64,000 nucleotides of DNA from Stenotrophobium rhamnosiphilum. Its GTDB lineage: Bacteria; Pseudomonadota; Gammaproteobacteria; Nevskiales; Nevskiaceae. Under the pieces are notes generated by a model, which saw only the letters and a program-made list of their open reading frames with translations, made no database searches and had not been told where the DNA came from. The stretch spans positions 248,414 to 312,413 of the forward strand of contig NZ_QANS01000004.1 of assembly GCF_003052265.1 (NCBI RefSeq), in the 5' to 3' direction. Shown here piece by piece: positions 45,281 through 53,463 of this stretch. Position 1 is the first letter of the stretch. Each line of letters opens with the position of its first letter. A program made the translations under genes and the position numbers.

Positions 45281-46174
45281 ATGGCAGCGAATCTGATGTT
45301 GGTTAAAGGTGTGGCGACATCGATGGAGCCCAAGCCTGTGGCGAAGTCGGTTGTCGCAGTACCTCCACCTGAGCCCCCAGCAAGAACGCCATGGGCAGAT
45401 GCTATTCGAGGAATTTTGTCGGCAGTGTTGCCAAGAGTTCTAGGAATTATTGCATTGCTTGGCCTTTGGTATTTTGCGGCGCAGCACTCTGCATATCTGC
45501 CGGGTCCCGGCAAGACGTTTCACTCTGCCGTAGAAGTTTTCGCTGATCCTTTTTATCAACATGGGCCCAATGATCAAGGTGTCGGTTGGAATCTTTTGGC
45601 ATCGTTGGAACGCGTCGCTAAGGGCTTTGGTCTTGCCGCACTGATTGGTATTCCGCTGGGTTTTGCGCTTGGGCGATTTGCCTCATTGAGCAAAGCAGCA
45701 AGTCCGATTATCAGTCTCCTGCGTCCTGTGTCACCGCTGGCTTGGCTGCCAATTGGCTTAGCAATTTTTCAGGCCGCAAATCCTGCGGCGATCTTTTGCA
45801 TATTCATCTGCAGTGTCTGGCCGATGATTATCAATACTGCTTTGGGTGTGGCGAGCGTTCCGCAGGACTATCTGAATGTGGCGCGTGTGCTGCAGCTGTC
45901 TGAGTGGAAAGTGTTCACACGCATCTTGTTGCCGGCCAGCATTCCTTATGTTCTGACTGGTGCAAAGCTTGCGCTCGGTATTGCCTGGCTTGCGATTGTT
46001 GCGAGTGAAATGCTAACCGGTGGCGTTGGTATCGGCTTCTGGTTATGGGACGAGTGGAACAACCTCAATATGGAACATATCCTCATCGCGATTGTTGTGA
46101 TCGGTGTTGTGGGCCTGCTGATGGAGCAGGGCATGACTGCTATCGCCAATCGTTTTGACTATCGCCAACGCTAA
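45281..46174 (+). CDS. nrtB: NrtB, nitrate ABC transporter permease
   Basis: A 297 aa inner-membrane permease with about six helices after a proline-rich N-terminal tail. The permease coupling loop is VARVLQLSEWKVFTRILLPA. ATG 45281 has AGGAG 7 bases upstream; the GTG at 45263 overlaps the nrtA stop but has no such site. It forms the channel with NrtC. Confidence 0.92.
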   Translation: MAANLMLVKGVATSMEPKPVAKSVVAVPPPEPPARTPWADAIRGILSAVLPRVLGIIALLGLWYFAAQHSAYLPGPGKTFHSAVEVFADPFYQHGPNDQGVGWNLLASLERVAKGFGLAALIGIPLGFALGRFASLSKAASPIISLLRPVSPLAWLPIGLAIFQAANPAAIFCIFICSVWPMIINTALGVASVPQDYLNVARVLQLSEWKVFTRILLPASIPYVLTGAKLALGIAWLAIVASEMLTGGVGIGFWLWDEWNNLNMEHILIAIVVIGVVGLLMEQGMTAIANRFDYRQR

Positions 46175-46184
46175 GGAGCGATCA

Positions 46185-46982
46185 ATGACTGCTTATTTAG
46201 AAGTGGATCACGCCACCATCGAGTTCAAGACTCGTAAAGGTATTTATCGGGCTGTTCAGAATGTCAGTATCGAAGTAGAGCAGGGCGAGTTTGTTTCGAT
46301 CATCGGACATTCTGGTTGTGGCAAATCGACGGTGCTTAATCTGATTGCAGGCCTCGTGCCTGCGAGCAGTGGTGGAGCACTGCTAGGTGGACGTGAGATT
46401 AGTGGCCCAAGCCCAGAGCGTGCAGTCGTTTTTCAAAACCACTCTTTGCTGCCTTGGCTAACTTGTTTTGGCAACGTTTACCTGGCGGTAGAAAAAGTTT
46501 TTTCGGGTCATCAGAGCAAAACTCAGATGCGTGAACGAACAGATGAAGCGCTCGCGCTGGTTGGGCTCACGCACGCACGTGACAAGCGTCCTAACGAAAT
46601 CTCAGGCGGCATGAAGCAGCGTGTGGGTATCGCACGCGCTTTGGCGATGGAGCCCAAGGTGTTGCTGATGGATGAGCCGTTTGGCGCCTTGGATGCACTG
46701 ACGCGCGCCAATCTTCAGGATTCTCTGATGGAGATTCAGGCGCGCTTGAAGAGCACCGTGGTAATGGTGACGCACGACGTTGATGAAGCGGTGTTGCTAT
46801 CCGATCGAATCGTGATGATGACCAACGGCCCTGCTGCAACGGTGGGACAAATCTTGAGCGTAGATTTGCCACGTCCACGTAATCGTCTGCAGTTGGCAGA
46901 AGATACTCGCTACATCCACCACCGCGCTGAAGTGCTGCGTTTCCTGCACTCCGGTCACGGTGCGGGTGCTATTGCGGCTTAA
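46185..46982 (+). CDS. nrtC: NrtC/NrtD-like nitrate ABC transporter ATPase
   Basis: A 265 aa ABC ATPase: Walker A GHSGCGKST (41-49), Q-loop in VVFQNHSLLPWL, signature ISGGMKQRV, Walker B VLLMDEPFGALD, H-loop VTHDVDEA. It lacks the extra binding-protein-like domain of cyanobacterial NrtC and so resembles NrtD. ATG 46185 has AAGGAG upstream. It is the last gene of the operon; its stop overlaps the convergent acyltransferase gene by 4 bases. No nitrate or nitrite reductase gene follows. Confidence 0.93.
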   Translation: MTAYLEVDHATIEFKTRKGIYRAVQNVSIEVEQGEFVSIIGHSGCGKSTVLNLIAGLVPASSGGALLGGREISGPSPERAVVFQNHSLLPWLTCFGNVYLAVEKVFSGHQSKTQMRERTDEALALVGLTHARDKRPNEISGGMKQRVGIARALAMEPKVLLMDEPFGALDALTRANLQDSLMEIQARLKSTVVMVTHDVDEAVLLSDRIVMMTNGPAATVGQILSVDLPRPRNRLQLAEDTRYIHHRAEVLRFLHSGHGAGAIAA

Positions 46983-47566
46983 CCCTGTGCTGCAAACTTT
47001 TCAGGGATGCAGGGATTGATGCCGCGGTAGAAGCTTTGAATCTTTTCGAGATCAGCGGCGTAATCGCCGCTGGTCTCGATCAGCGGTCCTAGGCTCACGA
47101 CCTTTTTCTTGTAATCGAGATAAGCAATCTGGATCGGCACACCAGCGGCATGTGCGATCTGATAGAAACCGCTCTTCCACTTGAGCGCTAGTGAGCGAGT
47201 GCCTTCAGGAGCGATGCCAATCAGTAGCTGCTCCTTTTCTGCAAACCGTTGCGTTGTTTGCTGTACAACACCGATAGCAGCGCTGCGATCAATCGGAATG
47301 CCGCCGAGTTTAATTAGCAAGTTTTTAAATGGCGGGCTAAAGATGGTGTGCTTGCCAAACCAATGCACGCGAACTTGCAGCGCAAGAATTGCGGCAAGGC
47401 CAAAAGCAAAATCCCAGTTGGAAGTGTGTGGTGCGTAAATCAGCACCATCTTAGGGCGGTTGGGCAGCACGACATTCAATTGCCAACCAAACATGCGCAA
47501 CACGCACAGGCCGACCCAGCGTGTGAGCCGATTTCCCCAACGCGGAATCTGCGGTGGAATTTCCAT
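46979..47566 (-). CDS. PlsC-type lysophospholipid acyltransferase family protein
   Basis: A 195 aa protein with the acyltransferase motifs HTSNWD (HX4D) and IAPEGTRS (block III), plus a hydrophobic N-terminal segment. It may acylate lysophosphatidate or a related glycerol lipid. It is shorter than typical PlsC (about 240 aa) and belongs to the small membrane-associated subgroup. It is convergent with nrtC. Confidence 0.85.
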   Translation of the reverse strand: MEIPPQIPRWGNRLTRWVGLCVLRMFGWQLNVVLPNRPKMVLIYAPHTSNWDFAFGLAAILALQVRVHWFGKHTIFSPPFKNLLIKLGGIPIDRSAAIGVVQQTTQRFAEKEQLLIGIAPEGTRSLALKWKSGFYQIAHAAGVPIQIAYLDYKKKVVSLGPLIETSGDYAADLEKIQSFYRGINPCIPEKFAAQG

Positions 47567-47603
47567 ACTTGTTCTTCCCTGTAATTAAAAACTTCAGCCC
47601 GAT

Positions 47604-49571
47604 CTATCGTCGTGGCTTAAATGCAGCGACCGCATTATTGAGCTCTCGCTCTGCAGTCTGATCCGCTTCCTCTAAGTAACGCATTTTCAAATAGGCTTGC
47701 AACACACGCTGCATTCCGTCCCCGTATGCAGGGTGATCTCGCGTGATTCGATCAACGAAATCGCGCGGTCCTTCATCAGGATTTTGGCTGATGCCAACCT
47801 TGGCCAGTTTTTTCAGCACACGTTGCCAAAGCCGGAGCGCATGATCGCGCGGAATGACGGTGGCGAACTGACGCATCAGGAGTAGGCTGACTGCAAGCGT
47901 TCCTAATAGAAGCAGTACCGTCATCACCAGAATCATCTGGCTCCAATCTTCAATGCCAAAATTACGCAAGAAATCCGCTTGTAGGTCAGGGCCGTAAGCC
48001 AGCACCCAAGCGTTCCACTTCTGATTGACCCAATCCCAGCGCATATTGAGTGCAAAGCGCAGTGGATTGCTTTGTTGCCGCACAATAAATCCGGGTAGGC
48101 CATTGGCCAGAGAAATGGATGATGTGAAGCCGCGTTCGACGCGCTGTGGTGCCACTGCGCCGGTGGGGTCAACACGAACCCAACCTTTTTCGGCGAGCCA
48201 CACTTCGCTCCAGGCGTGAGCGTCGTACTGACGTATCACGTAGTAATCGCCGAGCGGGTTTTGTTCGCCGCCTTGGTAACCGGTAACCACTCGTGCAGGA
48301 ATGCCGGCGGCACGCATCAAGAATGTGAAGCTGCTGGAATAGTGTTCGCAGAAACCTTGTTTGGTATTGAAGATAAATTCATCAATGCTGTCGCGCCCCA
48401 ACTTGGGCGGCTGCAAGGTATAAAAAAATTTCTCACTGCGAAACATCAGCAAGGCTTTATTGACGATTTCAGCATCGTTAATTCTGCTGCCACGCCATTG
48501 CTGCGCTAACTGACGAGTGCGCGGGTTATAGCCTTCTGGGATTTGCAGGAAATGCGCGCGCTCCATTTCACTGAGCGTTGGCTGCAAAACGTACTGCGTG
48601 TAAGCCGTGCCTTTATAGACTTTACGTTCGTTGATCGGACCCGCTGTAGTCAGCACATTGCTGTAATTCAGAGTACTGTCATTCGGCAATTGCTTGGGTG
48701 CTGGCGTATCGAGTGCGAGCAGCAAGCGCGAACCGCTGGCTTCCATCGTCAATTCATATGAAAGCGATTCGCCAATGGTGATGGTGGGCACAGTGCGAGT
48801 TTGCGTCGCCAGTTTCGAAGACTGCCAACCGCGTCCATCAAATTCATCGAACACTGGACCGCGCCAATAACGTTGCTGTGGCGTTGGCACGTCACCCGAG
48901 AAGCGCACGCGAAACACCACTTCATCGGTTTGCATCAGCGAGGCAATGTCGCCGGGTGACATCTTGTCAGACAGGCCAGTGCGCCCAGCACCGCTATCTG
49001 TCGGCAAACTCCATAGTGGTCCAGGGATGCGTGGAAACAGTACGAAGAAAATCAGCATCAGCGGCACCGCTTGCGCCACCATGATGGCTCCAGCACGTAG
49101 CAGCACGCGCGTTGGCAATGATTCGCCTGCGTGATTGCAGTCCATTAGCAGCGCGGTGATGCAGACAGCACTGAATAGCAGATAAGCGATCGTCCAGATT
49201 TCTTGTGAAAACAAGAAATGCGTGATGAGGATGAAATACATCAACAGCACAAGCACCATCACATCGCGGCGTGCTCGCATCTCCAGCAACTTGAGAACTG
49301 CCATTACGCTGAGCAGCGCAGTGCCTGCGGTGAGTCCGGAGATGCTACTGAAATTGAAATAGACCGCTGCAAAACAAGCGATCGAGATAACGTTACGTAT
49401 CCACGGCGCAGGTAAGCGCCATTGGCGTATTGAGATCAGTGCACGCCATGCGATGACTGCAGCAAGTAGCAGGTTCTCCCAGATCGGCAAATGTGCAACG
49501 TGCGGCGCGAGCACTAGAACCAGCACGGCCAGCAAGCGAAGCAATGTTGTCTGGGTGAGGTAATCAATCAT
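47604..49571 (-). CDS. TgpA-like transmembrane transglutaminase (DUF3488)
   Basis: A 655 aa inner-membrane protein. Several N-terminal helices (about 10-175) precede a periplasmic transglutaminase domain. The likely triad is Cys in KQGFCEHYSS (about 405), His in YDAHAWSEVW (about 448) and Asp in VRVDPTGA (about 467). One more helix (about 545-570) and a cytoplasmic DUF4129 tail follow. P. aeruginosa TgpA has this plan and is essential there, but its substrate is not firmly established. It overlaps the DUF58 gene by 4 bases. Confidence 0.92.
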   Translation of the reverse strand: MIDYLTQTTLLRLLAVLVLVLAPHVAHLPIWENLLLAAVIAWRALISIRQWRLPAPWIRNVISIACFAAVYFNFSSISGLTAGTALLSVMAVLKLLEMRARRDVMVLVLLMYFILITHFLFSQEIWTIAYLLFSAVCITALLMDCNHAGESLPTRVLLRAGAIMVAQAVPLMLIFFVLFPRIPGPLWSLPTDSGAGRTGLSDKMSPGDIASLMQTDEVVFRVRFSGDVPTPQQRYWRGPVFDEFDGRGWQSSKLATQTRTVPTITIGESLSYELTMEASGSRLLLALDTPAPKQLPNDSTLNYSNVLTTAGPINERKVYKGTAYTQYVLQPTLSEMERAHFLQIPEGYNPRTRQLAQQWRGSRINDAEIVNKALLMFRSEKFFYTLQPPKLGRDSIDEFIFNTKQGFCEHYSSSFTFLMRAAGIPARVVTGYQGGEQNPLGDYYVIRQYDAHAWSEVWLAEKGWVRVDPTGAVAPQRVERGFTSSISLANGLPGFIVRQQSNPLRFALNMRWDWVNQKWNAWVLAYGPDLQADFLRNFGIEDWSQMILVMTVLLLLGTLAVSLLLMRQFATVIPRDHALRLWQRVLKKLAKVGISQNPDEGPRDFVDRITRDHPAYGDGMQRVLQAYLKMRYLEEADQTAERELNNAVAAFKPRR

Positions 49572-50563
49572 GCGATGTCATACAGCGCCAAGCGCTTCAG
49601 GCATTGATGTTGATGGGTTTCACCGCGTGCGGGTTCCAGCACGATGCCGGGCATGCGCAGACCGTAAGCCAAGCCTAGTTCTTCAACCTCGAGTACCCAG
49701 CGGGTGAGTTGAGACAATCTCGCTTCAGTGTCGAGGTGTGAGAGCGCATTCCAATCCAACCAAAGCTCGCGATCCAAGGTCTCGGTGAATTGTTTGACCA
49801 TCGGTGACTGCAACTTCGGCAAGCTCTTCCAATGGATCGACCTTGCAGTGTCACCGCGTTGATAATTTCGCAGGCCTGCAAATTCATCTTGCCCGCTGCG
49901 GCCACCGCTGGCGTGCCCGCCAACGCCAGCAACTGCAGGCAATTCCATGCCGGGCGGAGCAGGGCTTGGATAGACCAGACAGTTCATGTCCAAGTCGGCC
50001 CATGTCCACGCATGAAACAGGCCCAACGGAAATTCTGTAAATATGCTGTAGACACCTGCAGGCTGCCAACCGCGCTTGAGCGTTGGTCGCGTCAAAATCA
50101 TTACGGCAATGCCTTGCTCAGGTGCATCGCCAATCGTTGCGTTGGCTTCTTGTTTGGGCCACGCCAAGCCGATGGCGTAGCGCGGGTTCTTCGCTAAGTT
50201 CTCAACATGAATTTCATAGTGAGCAATTTCACCTGCAAAAACTGGACGCGTTTTTCCGGCGTGCATACGCAGGTTCAGCATGTTGGCGTGCGTGTGGTGC
50301 ATGCAGATCATGCCGAGGCCTGCGAGTAGAAACGTCAGCGCAAAGGCCATGCTGTTGCTGTAGTTCATCGCGCCCATCAGCATCACCAGCGCCATGATCG
50401 CGAAGCCGTAGCCAAAGCGTGTCGGCACGATGTAAACGCGATTGCGTGGAATATCGATTGGGCCCGGCTGACGTTTAACGCGTGCTAACACCCATGCGTC
50501 GATGCGCTCCTGTGCGTAGCGCAGAGGATGAAGAATGATCTTAGCGATCAGCCAGAAACGCAT
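49568..50563 (-). CDS. DUF58 domain protein
   Basis: A 331 aa protein with two membrane segments (about 50-90) followed by the DUF58/VWA-like region. The signature is LRNYQRGDTARSIHWKSLPK. It is encoded between a MoxR ATPase and a TgpA-like protein, the usual trio in proteobacteria, and may act with the ATPase as a folding or activation factor. The function is inferred from family context. Confidence 0.9.
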   Translation of the reverse strand: MRFWLIAKIILHPLRYAQERIDAWVLARVKRQPGPIDIPRNRVYIVPTRFGYGFAIMALVMLMGAMNYSNSMAFALTFLLAGLGMICMHHTHANMLNLRMHAGKTRPVFAGEIAHYEIHVENLAKNPRYAIGLAWPKQEANATIGDAPEQGIAVMILTRPTLKRGWQPAGVYSIFTEFPLGLFHAWTWADLDMNCLVYPSPAPPGMELPAVAGVGGHASGGRSGQDEFAGLRNYQRGDTARSIHWKSLPKLQSPMVKQFTETLDRELWLDWNALSHLDTEARLSQLTRWVLEVEELGLAYGLRMPGIVLEPARGETHQHQCLKRLALYDIA

Positions 50564-50581
50564 TGGATTAATAAATCGCGA

Positions 50582-51493
50582 TTAAGGAATTTTGACGCGC
50601 GACAAAATATCTTCTGCGGTCGGTGCGCCAGCTTCGCGTTCTGAGGCGGAGATCAAACGATGATTGACGACGGCGGCGAACACCGCTTGCACGTCTTCAG
50701 GAATCACGCCGGTGCGACCCTCGATCAGTGCCCAAGCTTGCGCCGCGCGTCGCAGTGACAGACCCGCACGTGGCGACAGACCTTGGCGCAAGCCCGCGTG
50801 GTTGCGAGTGTGTTGAATCAGCGCCAGCAAATAGTCGAGCAGCGCGGGCGTAGTGCGCACGGCTTTCACCTGTGCTTGCAGGTCTAACAATTGAGCCGGT
50901 GTGAGTGCGGGAGCTGTCTCTGCGAGTAGATCACGACGTTCGCGATCCATCAGCAATGCGCGTTCGGCTTCGGCGGTGGGATATCCGAGCGAGATGCGCA
51001 TCAAGAAACGATCAAGCTGAGATTCAGGTAACGGAAAAGTACCGATCTGATGCGATGGATTCTGTGTCGCGATGACAAAGAAAGGTTCTGGCAGTGGACG
51101 TGTTTCACCTTCTGCAGTGACTTGGCGTTCTTCCATTGCTTCCAGAAGTGCCGACTGTGTTTTAGGGCTGGCGCGATTCACTTCGTCAGCGAGTACCAAC
51201 TGCGAGAAAATTGGCCCCGGATGAAAACGGAAGCGGCCATTGTTCTGCTCAAAAATCGACACGCCCAGAATATCGGCCGGCAGCAGATCGCTGGTGAACT
51301 GCACGCGTTGAAATTGCAGGCCTAACACTTTGCCCAGTGCGAGTGCCAGCGTGGTTTTGCCGACGCCCGGAATGTCCTCAATCAGCAGATGTCCGCGTGC
51401 CAGCAGGCAGGCGAGGGTGAGTTTGATCTGCTGCGGCTTGCCCAGCACGATCTGGTTGAGGCCAGTCAGCGCCAAGTGTATGGGATTGCTCAT
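50582..51493 (-). CDS. MoxR-family AAA+ ATPase
   Basis: A 303 aa protein with Walker A GVGKTT (43-48) in IEDIPGVGKTTLALALGK, Walker B LVLADEVNRA (99-108), and sensor 1 in FFVIATQNP. MoxR ATPases assist maturation of VWA/DUF58 partners. The start at 51493 (MSNPIHLALTGLNQIVLG) matches the family; a longer in-frame ORF to 51694 overlaps the divergent patatin gene's start region. It is the first gene of the MoxR-DUF58-TgpA operon. Confidence 0.93.
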   Translation of the reverse strand: MSNPIHLALTGLNQIVLGKPQQIKLTLACLLARGHLLIEDIPGVGKTTLALALGKVLGLQFQRVQFTSDLLPADILGVSIFEQNNGRFRFHPGPIFSQLVLADEVNRASPKTQSALLEAMEERQVTAEGETRPLPEPFFVIATQNPSHQIGTFPLPESQLDRFLMRISLGYPTAEAERALLMDRERRDLLAETAPALTPAQLLDLQAQVKAVRTTPALLDYLLALIQHTRNHAGLRQGLSPRAGLSLRRAAQAWALIEGRTGVIPEDVQAVFAAVVNHRLISASEREAGAPTAEDILSRVKIP

Positions 51494-51647
51494 GAAGGTC
51501 TGTGGTCCGTCACTGAAAATTCGATCCCTGAGTCTACTGGTACGGCTGCCTGAGCGGTATCGCCTATGCCTAGTAATTTGCTGCCAATCATTGCGGTGGT
51601 ATGACCTTTGCGGGAACATAGCGACAGTCATATTTTGGGATGCTGGA

Positions 51648-53147
51648 ATGGATCGTATTAGTCGTGAATGCTTGGCGCAGATGCGCAACGCCACTGATTA
51701 CCAAAGCTGGCGCGAAGCGGCCGAATTTATGGACCGCCATCGCGGGCTGGAAGAGTGGAAGCAGAACGAGACGTCAGACGACTACGACTGGCGTTTGATT
51801 CGCAGCCGTCTGCGGCAGATTCGTCAGTGCCGTGATGAAGGTGATATCCCCAAGCTGATTTATCACCTGCGTCAGGGCCTGCACTGGAATCTCGGCAATA
51901 TCGGCAATCCCGCGCTCTATACGCGTACCAATGTTGGGACCAAACATCTCATCAACGAATACGTCCATGAAGTGAGCGCTGTACTGGAAGAACTGAGCCA
52001 TCTGGACCGCAGTACTTTTCCGCATGCGGACAAACTGCGTTTCTTTCATGAAGTGGCACTCAGCTTTGGTCGTTCTGCATTGATGCTCTCAGGCGGTGCA
52101 ACGCTGGGGCTTTTTCATGTCGGGGTGGTTAAGGCTTTGTACCGCGAAGGCATTCTGCCAACGGTGCTGACGGGCTCCAGTGCGGGCTCGATTGTTGCGG
52201 CCACTGTCGGCACGCGTAACGACCATGAGCTGGAAGAACTTTTGGATCCTAAGAACGCGTACTACCATTTCTGGCGCGTACTGCCGTTTGCACAAATGAT
52301 TCGTCGTCGCGCCATCATGGATCAAGATCAGTTGCGTCGCGCGATTGCAGAAAACGTCAAAGACATGACGTTTGAGCAGGCCTATAAACACTCTGGCCGC
52401 ATCATCAATATTACGGTGTCACCTGCGGGCGTGAATCAACCGCCGCGTTTGCTTAACTATTTGACCTTTCCGTATCTCTACACACATGAAGCCGTGATGG
52501 CATCGTGCGCCGTTCCAATTTTATTCCCGCCAGTGATGTTGATGACGCGCGATGAAAAAGATGGGCGCGTGCCGTATATGCCCTTGTTGAAATGGAATGA
52601 TGGTTCTCTGAAATCAGATTTGCCGACGCTGCGTATTCGTCGTCTGCATAATGTGAATCACTTCATCGTCAGTCAGACCAATCCACACGTGTTGCCGTTT
52701 GTCTCCAAACGCGAACCGGGCAGTAAAGGCTTGGCCAACTCAGCGCGCGATTACGCAACGTCCACCGTGCGCCAGCAGGCCAAGAGCATCATCAATTTTG
52801 TTCGTGCCAGCATTCCGCTAGGCGATTTCAATAAGCCACTCGATACCGCGGCCAGCATTTTGGATCAGGACTATCGCGGCAACATTAATATTTTCCCGGA
52901 CGTGAGCCTTTGGCGTTACGCCAACATTGCAAAAAATCCGGACCTAGAAGCAGTGCAACGCTTCATGCTTGAAGGCGAACGTGCTGCGTGGCCGCGTATT
53001 GAGATGATCCGGACGCAGACAATGATTAGCCAAACATTGGATCGCTGTGTTGATCGTTTGGAGCGCGAGCACGAGAGCGAAAAAGTCGTGGGTTTGCCGA
53101 ACAAGCCGGGCTTGCGCGTAGTGAGGCAGCGAGATAACAAAGTCTGA
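51648..53147 (+). CDS. DUF3336/patatin-like lipase
   Basis: A 499 aa protein with an N-terminal DUF3336 helical region (about 1-135) and a patatin domain. The oxyanion motif is SGGATLGLFHVG (148-159), the nucleophile is S178 in GSSAG (176-180), and the dyad Asp is in DGS (about 317-319). The combination is that of yeast TGL3/4/5 triacylglycerol lipases and bacterial relatives. It has no signal peptide, so it is probably cytosolic or lipid-associated. ATG 51648 was preferred to the much longer ORF because the extension has no family features. Confidence 0.88.
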   Translation: MDRISRECLAQMRNATDYQSWREAAEFMDRHRGLEEWKQNETSDDYDWRLIRSRLRQIRQCRDEGDIPKLIYHLRQGLHWNLGNIGNPALYTRTNVGTKHLINEYVHEVSAVLEELSHLDRSTFPHADKLRFFHEVALSFGRSALMLSGGATLGLFHVGVVKALYREGILPTVLTGSSAGSIVAATVGTRNDHELEELLDPKNAYYHFWRVLPFAQMIRRRAIMDQDQLRRAIAENVKDMTFEQAYKHSGRIINITVSPAGVNQPPRLLNYLTFPYLYTHEAVMASCAVPILFPPVMLMTRDEKDGRVPYMPLLKWNDGSLKSDLPTLRIRRLHNVNHFIVSQTNPHVLPFVSKREPGSKGLANSARDYATSTVRQQAKSIINFVRASIPLGDFNKPLDTAASILDQDYRGNINIFPDVSLWRYANIAKNPDLEAVQRFMLEGERAAWPRIEMIRTQTMISQTLDRCVDRLEREHESEKVVGLPNKPGLRVVRQRDNKV

Positions 53148-53167
53148 TCAGTATTGTTAATACCCAT

Positions 53168-53196
53168 AAAACCCGCTTCACGGCGGGTTTTCTTTT
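53168..53196 (+). terminator. Intrinsic terminator after the patatin gene
   Basis: AAAACCCGC (53168-53176), loop of six, GCGGGTTTT (53183-53191), then CTTTT. Confidence 0.88.
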
Positions 53197-53463
53197 GTGT
53201 GGTTTGTTCTGGCAGGACATATCTCTGCGCGCTGATTGTTAAGCAACTGATTCTGCCTTCAGGATGTTCAGCGATTTGCAAAGCCATAAAATTTATGTGA
53301 CTGTCATCACGCCTCTTACATAAATAGCTTGAAGAAACTGAGGCAGCCAAGGATCGGCCTAACCCGTTGGGTGGGGCTGTTGTGCCTACTCCAACGCAAT
53401 CGATCACCTTCTGCGGATTCCAGCGAATCGCACGAGACGATCTAAGGCTGATGAGGCACATGT
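53197..53463 (+). other. Long leader/promoter region of the FG-GAP gene
   Basis: The 267 bp contain a CRP-type palindrome (53296-53311), an A+T-rich TACATAAATA stretch (53318-53327) that may be the -10 region, and a transcript leader of about 130 bases. The leader can fold: CAGCC (53344-53348) with GGCTG (53375-53379), CCC-GTT-GGG near 53363-53371, and AGG with CCT outside. No known riboswitch was recognised. GAGG (53455 region) precedes the start codon. Confidence 0.4.
53296..53311 (+). promoter_or_regulatory. CRP/Vfr-like site
   Basis: TGTGA-CTGTCA-TCACG matches the CRP consensus TGTGA-N6-TCACA at 9 of 10 defined positions. It lies about 150 bp before the FG-GAP start. If the A+T-rich box at 53318-53327 is the -10 region, the site overlaps the promoter and would repress. 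Confidence 0.45.

Noticed and set aside
53340-53420. CGGCCTAA-containing folded leader as a c-di-GMP-I riboswitch
   Set aside because: The other conserved blocks of that riboswitch (CACGCACAGGGCAAACC type and the tetraloop-receptor part) are absent.
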